A DNA stretch of 64,000 bases from Thelephora terrestris. Lineage: Eukaryota; Basidiomycota; Agaricomycetes; Thelephorales; Thelephoraceae. The notes beneath the pieces are model-generated. The model was not told the origin of the DNA and did not search any database. It saw only the letters and a list, made by a program, of their open reading frames with translations. How positions within the stretch are numbered: position 1 is the stretch's first letter; the number at the start of each line of letters is the position of its first letter. Shown piece after piece: positions 10,982-24,783 of this stretch. The position numbers and the translations under genes were made by a program. Location of the stretch: assembly GCA_015956445.1 (NCBI GenBank), contig WIUZ02000030.1:62001-126000 (forward strand). The letters are read 5' to 3'.

Positions 10982-11786
10982 TATCCCTGCCTTCCAGCCT
11001 GACGCGAGTGCGATGAGTGTGGAGGGTTGTTTCGGGAACAACGCATTGGCTTTTAAAATACGTTGTCATCATGTGGGCCGTCTATAAGTCGTGTGCATTG
11101 TGCATAATCTTCGCATTTTTGATGCGTCGGTCTGGGGATGTTTTTCACGAAAGCTCCCGTGGTGGAGCAAATCACACAGAATTCGGTATCCACAAACTTA
11201 CACCTTCACATCTTTCCGAATTACCAGAGGGTTACATTCCGAGATCATTTCAAAAATCGTGCGAGTCTACTATGCGTCCGTGAATAGGGGGATGAGGCAG
11301 TGCCGAGAAGGGGGGGTTCTAGCAGAAAACGGTGGAGGCAATTCGAGATATTGGAACCGAGTGGGCTAAGATCGCAGGGCCCGGGGTAGCCAGCGGGGGT
11401 GAAAGGTAAAAATTGGGGTTACAGTATTATTCTTACACTTGGAAAAGGAAGAGAAATATGGTATCGGGAATGGAACCAGCAGACGATATGAGGACACGAA
11501 GAGATGTCAAAACAATAGAACTAGGAACATATCAAAAGCCAGAGAGCAAACGAGGGGAAAGAAAAAGAAAAAGAAAAACGCCAGAGAACTCATACACTTC
11601 GGTGTGACAGATGATGGTGTCAGAAATGGAGCGATGGGGTGAGAGGAAATCGGTCTGGGTGAATCGAGGGGATATCAGGCATCAGATGAGTACTAACATG
11701 GGGAATACAGTGACCTCGACTCGCGAGCGTGCGAAGGGGTCGAAAATTCACAACGAAGATCGAAGGCGTTCAACTATGCACAAATC
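10982..11786. other. Intergenic between convergent genes
   Basis: About 800 bases holding the 3' regions of PIG-U (plus) and the PH-domain gene (minus). The part at 11430-11600 is purine-rich on the plus strand (GAAAGAAAAAG runs). No gene recognised. Confidence 0.5.
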
Positions 11787-14700
11787 TTAAATCGAGAGGT
11801 TGGTGATCGAATGAGAGTCAGCACTCGACATTTGCGGAGTTAACGATACAGGAGGGGTCGTTCGTGGCGCAAATAGTGGTGGAGAATCCATGAACGTCGG
11901 TGGAGGGCGATCATCTTTTTGCTCAGCCTCAGCCGAGCCATCCTTCGGCGGCATTGCAGGAATGACACTCGTCCTCCTCGCCGCTTTCCATGGTGGCGGT
12001 GACAAGGAATTTATCTCCGGCGCCAGTTGTTGTATCGCAGGAGGGACCGACTGAGATCTCGAGTTCTGAGATAGGGCCGGACTAGGAGGCTTCGGTAACT
12101 GCCTAAACGGACTCCTCGGTGGAACAGGCAACGGCGTCAGTTGCGGTGACCGTTGGGGGTATTCCGGGTACTGGGATGGAGGTGGGGAGAGCGTCGAAGA
12201 TGGAGGGAACTGGGTCTGAGTAGGTAAGGGGGAGGATGGGTTCGAGGGAATAAATACGGATGAAGGTCGTGAGGGCTGACCCGACAGCCGAATGGGCAGT
12301 GGAGGAGGGGAGATCGGAGGGGTGCTCATCAACAAAAAGCTGGGATCGTTCTGCATCGTCGTGATCGGCTCCCCAACCAACAGCCTCGTGTGTACTGACC
12401 CATAGTTATTCTCTCCTTCCGTATGATGCTTGACGATCGTCTGATCAGCAGCCAGCAGCTGCGTCGAGACTGACGAGTTCGGGGGTGGTGTTGCAGGGAG
12501 GGGATCAGTAGGAACAGTCGTCGATGCTGGTGCGCTCAACATCCTCAGCCTTTGCTTCAGAGTCAAGTTCAGGGTATTTTGCTGCCTTTCCTTTTCGTGG
12601 AACGTAGGTGGTAGGAGGTCCGGGTCACCACTTGCTGGACTCGGGCTCCCAGGGATGGTATACAACGTATTTGGCCTGGAAGTCCCTCCAACACTGAGAC
12701 CGCCAGTGCTGTTACTCCTCCGATGTCCCTCGACGAAAGCAGGATCATCTGGACGAGGCGGAAGGTTCGTCGTCGGTGGCGTTTTCTGCGGTAATCCTGC
12801 AAGACTCAACCTCAGTGCCCGCTGGGTCAGGCTATCCCTGAACGAGGACTTCGAAGCTGAGGGTGGACTGGGGGGACCCGCGCTCAATAGCCCCGGGGCG
12901 GGAATCTGCGGCTCCTGTTCCGTCGGGGTGGGAGGCAACGCCGTGTTTGGTGCAGGCCGTTGAGGTGGTGCCAGACTGAGCCGATTCTGAATCGACAGCA
13001 CCGGTCGCTGGATGTACGAACCCACGCCGCTGTTTCCCGTGCCAGATCCAGTGCTCGTCCGCGTGTGGACCTGTGAGCTGACGTTGCTCATGCTCGTCGC
13101 ACTTTGGAAACTGGATCCAGATTGCCTCTTTAAGAATGAAGGAGCCGAGAACCCGTTCTGAGGGTTATTCACGTTGGAGTACGACAGTGAATTGGCTGGG
13201 GAGTCTTGGTTGGAATAGGATGAAGACCTGCTGGGAGACCGTTCCCTATCGAAGGAGTAGGGATGCGGTGATGCAATTCTTGGTGTTGTGGCCTCTTCCT
13301 CCATACTCGATACGGGGATGGAAGGCAACGCTCCACTGGGCGGGGTCAACCTCTTTGGCAACACTCCCTGTCGTGACCATCTCTTGGGACCCCCAGTGAC
13401 GCTTTCGTTATTCGATGATGTCGAAGTCGAAGTCCAACTCGGCGGTCGCTGCTTCTTCTCGCCTCCACCAACTCCTCCCAAGGACCCCTTGGCAGACCCT
13501 CCAGCACCCGTTCCACTCCCGCTCTTCTGAGACTCTCTACCCGAGCTCAGATCCAACGAAGGTCTGGTCCCATTTATCGAGCGCCGGCTCGGAGGATGGG
13601 TGTTGTGGACGCCAAAGCTCTCGACTGCACTCATGTTTGTATGGAGGTATCGGTAAGCCCCAGAGTCTGGCTCGGATAAGTCCACTTGGCTCTGTGGTAA
13701 GGATTGCGTGACAGGCGGTGGTCCTGTGGACTGCTTCCTCCAGGGAGGAGGCTGCAGCGGCGAAGATACAGAATTTACCAACCCGCTTCCATGAAGTCCC
13801 GCCAACTGCTGAGATATGGAGCTCTGCTTTCGCTGGGTAATCGTCCGATTTGATCCTGATGGTCCATGTATGGATACGTCGGTCTGGTCTTGGAGAATCT
13901 TCCGATCCAGCTCGGCCGAAGTCGACGGAGGATCAGAGGTGCCAACGTGATTATTCGTAGCGGTGGAGATAGAAGCAACCGAAGGAGTGTAGCCCAGCGG
14001 GCTGAGAGGTCGCGCGTCAGAGTTCCCTCGCAGCCGATTGAGTATATGCGTGCTGGCGGACGTTGTGGGTAATGACTGATGCGAGAGGGTAGGGGTGGAT
14101 GTGAATGAGGACTGGAGGGGTGAAGGCTCATCCTTCTTCGCGCTACCATTCGACCCACGTGGGGAGGGAGTACGGGGTCGATTGGGTGCAGCAAAGAAAC
14201 CTTTCAAGGTGATTGGCAATTTGGGCGATGCAGGAGAAATGGGTGTCTGTGCCTTCGACTGAGGAGATCGGGAATTTGAATTTAAGTTTGAATTATCGCT
14301 GCCGTTATTCCATGAGTCAGAATTCGAGTTCGTGGCTCTGTTCCTCGATGATATGAGGCCCTGTGCCCTCATAGAGAGCATGACATCCAGATCACCGCGA
14401 GGCTCCACTCCACCGTAACTAGACGAAGGGAATCCCAAGCCAGCACGCACAGATCTATCAAGAATCAGAACCCGCGTCGCATCGGATGGCGAAAGAGGGA
14501 GGAGCAAAATCATAGGAGGGGTTTGGGGAACCGAAACGGTAAAGTCAATCGCACCTTTGGCTCAACACTGCGTTTTTGATTGCCGAGATTAACCGCTGCA
14601 GCTCTTGCTGATCAGAGACCTGGAGCAGCCACATAGTCCTCCCTCCCTCTTCGACGTTGAGATCCTTCTTCATAGCCCCGCAATCAACACCTCCGACGCG

Positions 14701-15842
14701 CAGCACGTTTCGCCGTCCAGAGATCTCTTCGTTGTTTTCGTTGACGAACACAACACTATCTTCGTTGATCTCGAGTCGCTCGAGCTCCTTCTCGGAAGGG
14801 TTGCTAGATTTGAAAAGGTGAAGGTAGGAAACCGTCGGTGCGGTCGTGGGAGTGGGACGTGAAGAATAGGAATAAGTAAGGGTCTGTTGGCAGGGCGAAG
14901 ACATCACGATGAATCTGTTTTTCCACTGCTTCGTTAAAGCGAACTTCAACAGTTGGTTACCAGGGTAATACTTGGGCAAAACGAGCGAGAGCTGGGTGCA
15001 ATTTTCCAAGCCGGCCACCGTCGTAGGATACACAGGAATAGGAGTGACAGCGGGCGCGCAAGTGTTTGAACTCTTTACCGCGTTTGCGGATCCCGGACGT
15101 CCACGATGACCGAGGGAAGAAGAAAGGTCGTTCCCCCACATCGAATTCGAAATGTAAGAGCCTTCTCGACTGGGTTCGGGCGACCCAGACGTCGGGTTTT
15201 CGGTTTCGGCGTCATCGTCGTGATCGGATCCATGATGATCGTCGTCGAATCCAAAGTCAAGGTTGCCTAGCACACTGGTCGGAGACTTGGACATCAAATC
15301 GGGATCGAGTCCGATGGATTGCGCTGCTGCATCGCGTAGCCGCTCCCGCTCCTCCTCCTCTTCCAGGGTTGTGGCAATAATACTGTTACGCTTCGTCTCT
15401 GTCGCGGTTATCTCGATGACGTCGGGGAGAAAGGTGGAAGTGGGAATGATGGGAGGTTTCTTCTTTCTCCCAAACGTTTTGAGCATAAACGCATCCTGAG
15501 CCGTGGCAAGGAAGCCTGTTCGTGAGCGTTTGGGAGGTGTATTTGGTCCCACAAGAGGACCGTCTAAGGTATACATGGGCGTAGGGGCATGAAGATCTGT
15601 AAGTTGGAGTGAGTCTTTGCTGCGCGGTGAATGAGCGCTCAGCGTGACGTATCGCACGCACCGTAAATGCGTGACGAGCGAGAGGGCTCTTGTTGTGGTT
15701 GTTTACTCTTCGAGGAAGAAGTCCGAGGGCGGTCGTGAGGGGTTGAAGTGAGAAGTTCCGTGAGCCTAAAGCGCGGGGTGCTCGATGAGCTGCCCCCACG
15801 GGAACCTTGAGAAAATGAAGCGGACGAAGGTCCGGAATCCAT
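11787..15842 (-). CDS. PH-domain protein with long disordered Ser/Pro tail
   Basis: 1,296-residue protein; exons 15842-15662, 14454-11787 and between them 15596-14555, introns of 65 and 100 bp. Residues 1-100 are basic and Ser-rich, 115-215 acidic, and about 230-407 hold a PH-like domain (LLKFALTKQWKNRFIVMSS, later RTMWLLQVSDQQELQRLISAIKN, the C-terminal helix). After it comes VRAGLGFPSSSYGG and MLSMRAQGL, then about 850 residues of low-complexity Ser/Pro/Thr sequence with many PPxP and SP sites. The last coding exon is a single 2.67 kb block, unusual next to the fragmented neighbours. A membrane-signalling scaffold, possibly SH3-binding, is a fair inference; no catalytic domain is visible. 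Confidence 0.85.
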
Positions 15843-16279
15843 CGCCCAGCTCCTGTATGTGGCGGCTGAGAGTAGGGAAATGGGCCGATTTGGGCGGGTT
15901 GGCTATGAGGAGGAGAGAAGAGACATGGATACAATGAAAGGTGTCAGTTCGCTTGTTGAACGGTCAAGTCAACGAGAGCAATCCAAGCTTTACCGACTTT
16001 GAAATTCGTGTAATTACTTCCCGCACCTGTCAGATCCGGTTCCTGTCTTCGGATGTCAGTCGATAAAGGCCGCGGCATCGTCAATGACGGTGGCGACGGT
16101 GTGAAGGAAACGATAAAGGGTGCTCGGCCAAGGAGACTCCCACAGGATGGGCGCCCCGTAAGAAACGATTATGTCTGGTAATTACTTTTGATGCATGTGT
16201 TTGAAGTAAGATTAAATATACTACAAGTCTCGGTATACATATGCTGTGTACTCAGCCCACCCTCCCGGGGATTCGCCGG
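15843..16279. other. Intergenic, no gene seen
   Basis: About 440 bases between the start of the PH-domain gene and the end of the next minus-strand gene; it should hold the PH-gene promoter. No TATA-like or repeated element stood out. Confidence 0.45.
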
Positions 16280-17388
16280 TTACCCAGCGAGTCGCATCCG
16301 CTTAAACGTACCAAAAGGTCCGACGGATCCCGGCGTGCCTCCTAGGATCTTTTGAGGTCCCTTCCCGGGCCCCGTCACGACCGTGAGAGGTTTCTCCTCC
16401 TCACCGATCTGGCTCCGCTGACCTTGCCCGTTCTGTTCGGAACCCGTTGTCGACAAGTTCGACAAAGAAATCGATGTCTGCTCAACTTCAACTCCAAATC
16501 CCAACATACGCCTCAGCTCAACGTTCTCTTTCTCCAAGCGAGCCAATTCGCATTCACGATCAAGCGCCCACTCGCTCGCGGCGAGAACGGTCATGTCGTC
16601 GCGTTCTTCTCCGGTCTCCTGTGTGTCTTCACCATCCAGAGCACGCAGAGCCTTCCGGAGGTTCTTTCCGAGTGTAGAAACTGAGGAAGAGAAGGCCATG
16701 TTTGCATCCAAATCTTCCATCAGTTGTTCTGCTTCCTTCGCCAAGAGTGCAGCTTCGTATTTCCGTATCAATTCAAGCTCCCGCTCTTGGATCTCGTGCT
16801 GTACGGCCCAACATGAGTTATCTGAGACGTTGTGACCATCTGCCGGAGGAACTCACGGCCCGTTTCCTGAACGTTGTCATCAGGGTCTCAAGCGTCTGTT
16901 CATACTCCTTGATCAAGAGGTTCAGCTGCTTGTTTTCGTATTGGAGGGCTTGGTTCTCTGCTGTGATCGCGTTGGTCATCCGATCAAGTTCCCCATCATA
17001 CTCCTCTGTTCGCCGAGGAGAAAGGGTCAGTAAGGATGGGTCAAAAGAGGGACTGAATACAAACCCTGAGACTTATCCATATTGAACCTACACACACGTG
17101 GGATGAACATAATTTAAAACCGATTACAGGTCGTGAAAACACACCTGCGTAACACGAAGCCAGTTTGAGTGTGGACGGCTTGGTTCTAGGACATTCGAAA
17201 ATCTGACATGAGGACCTCCGTTGCATATCATTCCACCCTACACCATGAGAACCCACTTTGATACCTTCGGCCTGATTCCTTAAAGCTGAAGCTGTAGCCC
17301 GGTGCTGGTTCAGCTGTTCAGACAAGTCGGAGATGATTCCCAACAACCGCATCATCTCCTGGTCGTAGTTCGCGTCCATTATCGCCAT
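16280..17388 (-). CDS. SIKE/FGFR1OP2-like coiled-coil protein (STRIPAK-associated)
   Basis: 287-residue coiled-coil protein; exons 17388-17257, 17185-17145, 17087-17065, 17005-16857 and 16798-16280. Two exons are tiny (41 and 23 nt), and only this choice of splice sites keeps the frame and the family pattern. After a helical N terminus comes NQAVHTQTGFVLRRFNMD, then EEYDGELDRMTNAITAENQAL, then YENKQLNLLIKEYEQTLETL followed by MTTFR. The last block matches the human SIKE1/FGFR1OP2 pattern (ENxxL..L.EHQDALELIMSKYR). Those proteins, and small coiled-coil partners in filamentous fungi such as Sordaria SCI1, bind the striatin-interacting phosphatase and kinase complex, which controls cell fusion and development. 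The C-terminal 170 residues are helical then disordered. The link to STRIPAK is by homology only. Confidence 0.8.
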
Positions 17389-18281
17389 CGTGTAGCGTCT
17401 GTATCGAATTGAATAGCCATGTCACCGGAGAGTAGCAAAGGTTGTGTGCGGTACCTTGGTGGCAAAGCTACCTCAAGGTAGTTGATGAGTGGGGGGGACG
17501 GGGATTGCCGAACGATCTTGATTCAAGTTGGGCATTACCCATCCGCTCCTCTACACTGGCGTTGAACGACAGAATTCCGAAGATGCTCTCAAGACAAAAT
17601 GTGCAGCATCATTCATAACAAGGTCCGCGAGTGCTTATTCACTATGCCTTCACAGCCGTGTTCAAGGTGTGTAGTGCAGTATCTGATTTGTTCCATGCAT
17701 TTTCCTGGCGTTGTTATGTTCGTATCACTCGTATGGACCCAAAGCGGTCCCATCATATCGGTACTTGGTCAAATTTTCAGTCGCGTTCACCTCTTAGAAA
17801 CATGGATTTGCCAAGTTTTCGAGGCTTGAGCGGTTGCGCCGAAGTCACCCATTTTGGTCGGCCTGATAGTTCTTGAATATGGTGACTTGAGCCACGCAGC
17901 ACATCGAAACCCGTGGTGCCAGCCGTGTGAGCCTGACGCAACAGCTGGGGCACAATCTGTGATCTGCCTCGTTTCCGGGAGCATTCATCTGAGTCCAATC
18001 TTTCATTTAATGCAAGGCGAATCATACTTTGCGCGGTCGGATCGTGTCTGCGCATTGAGTACTCGAGTCTCTCGCTGGCCTCGCCACTCAGTACTCAGGT
18101 GCTCGAGCCTAAGCCTAAGGGCAGTGTGCAAAAAGGTAATACGGGGCACTGAGCAATGATGAAGTCGTGAGAAAGGTCCCGGCCCGGCGCGAGCTTCCGG
18201 CCCCAGATGAGCTGCGGCATCTCGGTTATAAGTAATCTTGTGCTAAGTTAGGGTGCTCTTCTCACCAAACTCCTCACCACG
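17389..18281. other. Intergenic between divergent genes
   Basis: About 890 bases between the divergent starts of the coiled-coil gene and the phospholipase D gene. No gene recognised; short frames overlap without splice logic. It must contain both promoters. Confidence 0.5.
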
Positions 18282-21200
18282 ATGACGTCCCTAGCGGATG
18301 TAGTCTTGAATGTTCAGAAATCCGCGAAACCCGACAAACAACCCGCTAAGGATGTTCCTGCCGTCGCACCAACCAACGTTACGGGCTCCAACCCTGCCGT
18401 CAGAGCAGACGACGCATCTGGTTCTCCCAACTTGAACACCAACCACCGCCACAAGGCGACCGGCTCGTCTCATCCAAAGCGTCGGTCAATGCAATCCTCT
18501 TACAAGCAAACCTCTATGTCGTATTCTCACACGACGCCGTCTGAACGCACCGGCCCTCCGCGTTCGATCTCCTTCAGTTCCCTCCCCAATTCGCGTGTGG
18601 TTTCGCGCACGAATTCTCGAACCGATGGTGTTTATCCGCCACAGACGGATATATCTCCCGTTGCTGGTCCTTCGACCCAGCTGAGCCTTGATGTCAACTT
18701 GCAGTCACTTCCGGAACCCGAGAGCTCTCGACCCCAGTTCCGCGACGCACTCGAGTATGCCGACCCTGATCAACGCGAGAAGGAAAGGGAGTATTTCGAT
18801 CGGGTCGAGAGAAGGAAGCTCAGGGATAGCAGACTCGAGGAGTGGAATCCCATTAGGTGGCTTTCGGATTCACCTCGGGAGACTCCAAGGGAAGAACACG
18901 CGCCTTTCGAATTTGGAGCCGCTTCTGAAACAGAGAAGGAGAAGCACCGTGATAAGCGGCCCAAGTTGACCCTCCCCCTCAGCTTTAGTGTTCGATCTGA
19001 TGATTCACCTTCACAACGGCAACTGGATTCCGGGAGGTCTAGCTCCCTCCCTTATCCCCCGAGGCGCCAAGATTCCAAGAGCAAGGAGAAGGGGACAAGC
19101 GCGCCTAGATGGGGCCGGCTTCGCTCTCTACTCCCCACGGTTACTGGCCGAAGCCATTCTCAGACCTCGCATCCGGGAGGTTCCAGCGCCCTGGCTCAAA
19201 ACAGCGTAAACATCACCGACGAACTAATCACTGGTGGTCTCTCCGCACTCATGCTCAAACTTTGGTTCGAAAGGGACGAGAAAGGCCACCGTCGTGTGCC
19301 CATCCTTCTGCATCGACTCCGGATCCGGATTAGCGACAGCTTGCATCCGCTCGACGGCAACAAATCCGTCTTTAGGATCGAGTGCGAGTATGCCAATGGG
19401 GCGGTTAGGTGGGTTATTTATAGACAGCTCAGGGAATTCTTGTCTTTGCACACCCACTACGCGTTTTCCAACGCATATAACCGCAATATCGGGGCATTGC
19501 CCGAGTTTCCGAAAACGAGTAAGAAAATCATTCGTCCTCGAGGGCAGTCATATTCGCTAATCATTTTAGGCTTGCCGTACCTCAAATTCTTGAAGAAAGA
19601 AGGGAGAGAGAAAGGCCGCAAAGTGCGACATGCAGAATTTGCTCGGATGCAACGGGAGCTTCTCGAAAATTACCTAGTCGGGCTCATCCGCGCAGTGGTA
19701 ATACCCTACACAATTTGACTTACCCTTGCCCTAATTATAGTTGCTTAGATGTTTCATTCAACAATTAACAGGCTGGCTGGGTTTCTTGAAATCAGTGCTC
19801 TTTCGATCACCCTTGCCCACTCCGGGGGCGTCCAGTACAAGGCTGGGTTCCTTCACTTGGAGATTAGTAAGGGAGTTGGTCTTGGGTCTAAGTCTGCGAG
19901 TAGGAAGACCAGGCACTCGCAAAAATGGTGTGCTGTTAGGGAGAGTTACTTGGTCATTTCTGAGGAACTTGGAGAGGTGACTCTTACCCCCTTCCCTTCT
20001 GCGCACGAGAGAACTCATCCATCCCGGACAGCTGACTGTGTTTGACGTGTTCCTCCTCGACTCGGACTTTAAGATGGAACGCCCAAAGAGGTACTATCGT
20101 CAAGGGCTTCATCTGCTTAGGGACAGTGTCGAAGACGACGAGAAAAAGGCGGCGAAGAGCAAGGGCAAGGAAAGAGAACGTGTCACCAGTCAAGAACAGA
20201 AGGAGAATGACGCCGAGAATGGCCACCTCGCATTACCCAACGAAACTGACTGTATGTCAACCTTTGGGTCGATCAGAAGCAAGATGTCGAAGGTTTTCAA
20301 ACGGAAGAAGGTGCAGGAAGCGGAGGCGCCTTCACAGCCCTCCGGCTCCGGTTCTGGACAACCTCCTCGAATTTCTTCTGACGGTGCCTCGTACGCTGAA
20401 TCAACCGCCTCGTTGCCTTCCGAACGAGCCCCTACTCCGATGCTCGATCCATCGACGAACACGAACCCTCTTCTTGACCCGGAGGAGAATCAGGACCATC
20501 CTGACCCTTCGAAGAAGAGGAAATCCCGCGATGAGATGTCCAAACACACCTTCTATATCCAGAATAGCCAGATGAAACTCAAGATCAACGCCAAGAACGA
20601 AAGGCAGATGTTACAATGGATCGCTGCCTTCGAGAAAGCAGCTGCAACGTGTCCTTTCACTAGGAGGAGTAGATTTGACAGTTTTGCTCCGATCCGACTG
20701 AATGTTGCTGCACAGTGGTTGGTTGATGGGGTAAGTTTTTGACCCAGCCTCTGCTCCCTCTCAGGATTCATGCGATTACCGTTCAGCGTGACTATTTTTG
20801 GAACCTTTCTCGTGCCATATTGCTTGCAAAAGAGTCGATCTATATCCATGATTGGTGGTTGTCCCCCGGTTATTTCAACCATTTGTGTCCCCTGGCTCGC
20901 TTCTAATACAAACGCGCATATCGTAGAACTCCAGTTGCGCCGACCTGGGAAGGAAAGATATCGCCTCGATAGGTTGCTCCAGAGGAAAGCCCAGGAGGGT
21001 GTCAAGATATACATCATTCTTTAGTGGGGACCTTTTACTTCTCAATGACTTTGGGTAACGATGCTAAAGTCTCCCTGCAGTAACGAGGTTTCGAGTAGGA
21101 CGACCCCGACGGACAGCGGGTACGCATCACTTCTTTTCTTATTTGCCGACCCTTACCAACCTTCCGATGTAGTTACACGAAACAATACCTGATGAACTTG

Positions 21201-24200
21201 CACGAAGAGAACATCATGGTTCAGCGTTCCCCTAGCCACTTCCAGACTGGGACGTTTTATTGGGCTCATGTACGATACCCCCTTCACTCAGTTTTTCATC
21301 TAAGTCTGGATGACCTTTCACTAGCATGAGAAGTTGTGCGTTATCGACCAGGCCATCGCGTTCATGGGTGGACTGGACCTATGTTTTGGTCGTTGGGACA
21401 CCCCACAACACGTTCTGGTTGACGATCCGGATACATTGGATTTCGAAGCTAACGATCAAGTTTGGCCAGGTCAGTTCGCCGGTTTCAGTGCGTTATATGC
21501 TACCGAATTTCGAATTGAACATTCCGTGATTGCAGGCAAGGATTACAGCAACGGTCGAGTTGGGGACTTCCACACTTTGAACAAACCCGAGGAAGATATG
21601 TACGATAGGGGTAAGGTTCCTCGGATGCCTTGGCATGACGTTGGGATGCAAGTCGTTGGACAACCCGCCCGGGACCTCGCACGCCACTTCATTGAACGGT
21701 GGAACTATCTCCTTCGTATCAAGGTGAGTACGCCCTGCCTTTGGTTTGTGACATTGACTGAAGAGCGTTCGCACCGTAGAACCACTCCCGCCAGATGCCG
21801 TGTCTTTTGCCTCCGCCCGAGTTCAAACCGGGCGAATTGACTTCCATGGGACTTACAGGGACCTGTGAGATGCAGATCGTAAGGTCCACTGGACCCTGGT
21901 CTTTGGGTACCCCAGATAGGATCGAACAGTCGATCCAGAACGCTTATTTAAAAGGTCAGTTTGCCTAAGACGACCAAGTCCGACTGTCGAGTTTTGATCC
22001 ATTTTGGCAGCGATTCAACTTTCCGAACACTTCGTATACATTGAGAACCAGTTCTTCATTACCTCGTGAGTCTCGTTCGCCTCAACGCTCTCCTATTCCA
22101 CGTTATATCCCCTTGCGGTTTGCTCATTTTCCGGGCGGGGTGACAGGACGGTCGTGGCCGACGTGAAAGTGGAGAATAGGATCGGCGATGCGATCGTTCA
22201 TCGGGCGATCAGGGCACACCGAGAAGGGACACCATGGAAATGCTGCATCCTCATTCCCGTACTTCCTGGTTTCCCCTTCCCCATCGATCATAGCGACGCG
22301 AGTTCTGTGAGCACGCATCTGTTTCAGTTTCCATTCGCCCGCATTAATTTATGGGTCTCAGATCCGGATCATTCTGGAGGCTCAGAATAGAACGATTTGT
22401 AGGGGTCCGAACTCGATCTTTGGCAGGTTGAGGAAGGAGGGTATTGATGTATGTGTAAAAGGAGCTTGGTTTTGTGTTGGAGAATTGACGTCCACTCTAG
22501 CCAACTAACTATGTTTCAGTCTTCTCGCTTCGCAACTGGGCGAAGTTGCGCGGGAGCGTCTTGACCACAGAGCAGGTGTACATCCATGGGAAGATCTGCA
22601 TCGTTGACGATAGGTTGGCAATCATCGGGAGCGCCAATATAAATGAACGGTCTCAACGAGGGGATCGTGATTCAGAGTTAGCTGCTGTGATTCGAGATAC
22701 GGATATGATCGATGGGTGAGGGTGACGTTGCGGATTCGAACGACCGAGGTGCTTACATATTTTCCCATTAGCACCATGGCGGGGAAACCGTTCAAAGTTG
22801 GTCGCTTCGCGCATACCTTACGAGTCAGGTTGATGCGGGAACACCTGGGCGTTGACGTTGATGGCATGTACGAGGAGGATCTGATGGCCGCGGAGCCTCA
22901 GAAGCCGCATTACGACCAACAAGTTTGGGATCCTGATCAGGAGGAGACAGACAAGTCTGGCGTCACCCACGTAAAACCGAAAAAGAGTACCTCGGGGGTC
23001 GGCAGTGCCGCCGTTGCAGGTATTCCCCTGCCAGAATGCAAGTTGTTGCGTGGTTTCGCTGACCGATCGTCTTTGCAAAGCTCTTGGCGCTCTAGGAGAG
23101 ATCATCCATACTGACACTGGCGGAGCGATTCGTAAAGTTATGGGGCAGAGCAACAACCTGGTCTACATCGAGTCCGGAGCTGGTGATAAATCTTTGGGAG
23201 AGGAACGTACGATGGAATCGCGAGATCATGAGAAGGTCCATGGGTTCCCCAGTTCTATTGTTCCTACGATGGAGGAAAAGGTTGTCATGAACACACTGAA
23301 CTCTATTCCTGAGGACGGCGGATCTTCTAGGGAGAGCAATGCCGGGGAGGCAGAAACTGATAAGCCGCAGAGACCACTGAACTGGGATGCTCCAGAAACT
23401 CGGGAGAATGCAACTTCTGTGGAACCCACCAACCAAGATGTTACGAACGGTGACGCGCAGGTCCTGGAGGTGAAGCAGGATCGTGGTGACGTCAAGACCT
23501 CGGGGTCTGCGAAATCTTTCTGCGATTCTACAGCACCCTCCACTGCCGTAGAAGCCCGAGTGGACGGCGGAGAGCTCTATGGTGCTCCTGCAGATGCCTC
23601 CAGAAATCTCAAGACGGACGATCAGCCTCCCCATGCTGTATCTGGCAAGAACGATGCTACTGACACGGAATGGAAAGCAGTTCACGCGCGTGCAGAGATT
23701 AGGAAGCACCTTTCGACCAAGTTTAATCCGAAGATTTGGACCCTGCCTACGCCCACTCCGGACGTCGACCCGCATGGATTTGAGGACCCGATTTCTGACG
23801 AGTTTTGGGAGCAGGTTTGGGTGGCGTGCGCCGTCCACAACGTGGGTGACACAGGTGGATACTTTCTGCTAAATATCACTGAGGATCTTTCCCCCCTCTT
23901 AGACCGAGATCTATCGGAAGGTCTTCCACGCTGTCCCTGACGATCTTGTTACCACTTGGAAACAGTACAAGGATTTCATACTCTACCATGAGCGTTTGAA
24001 CAAGCCGGTGAGGGTGTAATCCCATCTTTTTAACTTGATCCACTCATTGGATTTTTAGACAAAGGACGGCAACTTTGAGGCCGTCGCACGGGTGCCGTCT
24101 GAAGCTGGAGATGAGCAAGCTCCGGAGCCCTTCAAGTCGATGGAGAACATCGAACAAACCCTCGGCGGCGAGAAACCGGGGGGAGATAACGGTTACTGTA

Positions 24201-24508
24201 AGGAGAATCCCGACCACAGACCGTCTACGACCGATACTCCCGGTGACAAGGAGAAGGATAAGGAAAAAAAGAAGCCAGTCAAACTTGACCAAGAACCGTT
24301 TGAAACCTGGGAACGAGAAGAAATGGAAAACTTGTTGGGGGAGTTGCGTGGTCACTTGGGTAAGACCGATGCCAGGATTCCAGATGTAGCGGTTTTGCTC
24401 ACGCCTGCCATAGTCATATACCCGACGCGATTCTTGGAAGGAGAGGATATCGCGAACAATTTCCTTTTCAACGCGGACAGACTTATGCCGTTGCAGATTT
24501 ATAACTAA
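18282..24508 (+). CDS. PLD1: PX-PH phospholipase D (Spo14/PLD1 type)
   Basis: Hydrolyses phosphatidylcholine to phosphatidic acid and choline on membranes (secretion, sporulation, signalling). 1,726 residues, 19 exons: 18282-19518, 19570-19697, 19749-19976, 20032-20730, 20787-20868, 20927-21023, 21081-21119, 21173-21269, 21325-21469, 21536-21723, 21780-21954, 22011-22065, 22147-22306, 22362-22452, 22520-22715, 22772-23019, 23081-23841, 23903-24007, 24059-24508. Order: disordered Ser-rich N terminus (1-300); PX domain about 340-455; PH domain about 457-770 interrupted by a long charged insert; first catalytic motif HEKLCVID at about 870-877; second HGKICIVD at about 1163-1170 followed by [17 protein letters not shown]. 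Both H-x-K-x4-D motifs are intact, so it should be active. The C-terminal third has an acidic insert and the conserved end [20 protein letters not shown]. The exon 14 donor (GTGTAA) is the weakest site. Confidence 0.93.
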
Positions 24509-24783
24509 TTCCCTCTCCGTAATCATCCATGATCATCATCCCACATATAGCACGGCCGGTCACTAGTTCATTTCCTTAATCGTTCATTTGGATACCCCAC
24601 CTACCCTTCCGTCGCTTTCCTTACAACTTTCTCATTATAATCTTGCACGCATTCGGACGACAGAAAGCCTTAGTGTACATCAGACGTAGTTGTTTTTGTG
24701 TAGGATCTATGGAGGGGGCTTAATTACGAACGCGACACTCATGTACCCTCTCGCACACAACAAGCTGTGAATGGGGACGAGTT

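Noticed and set aside
6129-11000. Terpenoid or secondary-metabolite cluster around the wax synthase
   Set aside because: Neighbours are a cyclin and PIG-U; no terpene synthase, P450 or transporter is present.
13960-14050. tRNA-like words on the plus strand inside the PH-domain gene (GTAGCCCAGCGGGCTGAGAG...)
   Set aside because: No acceptor stem or proper T-arm can be formed, and the stretch is open and conserved-looking coding DNA on the other strand.
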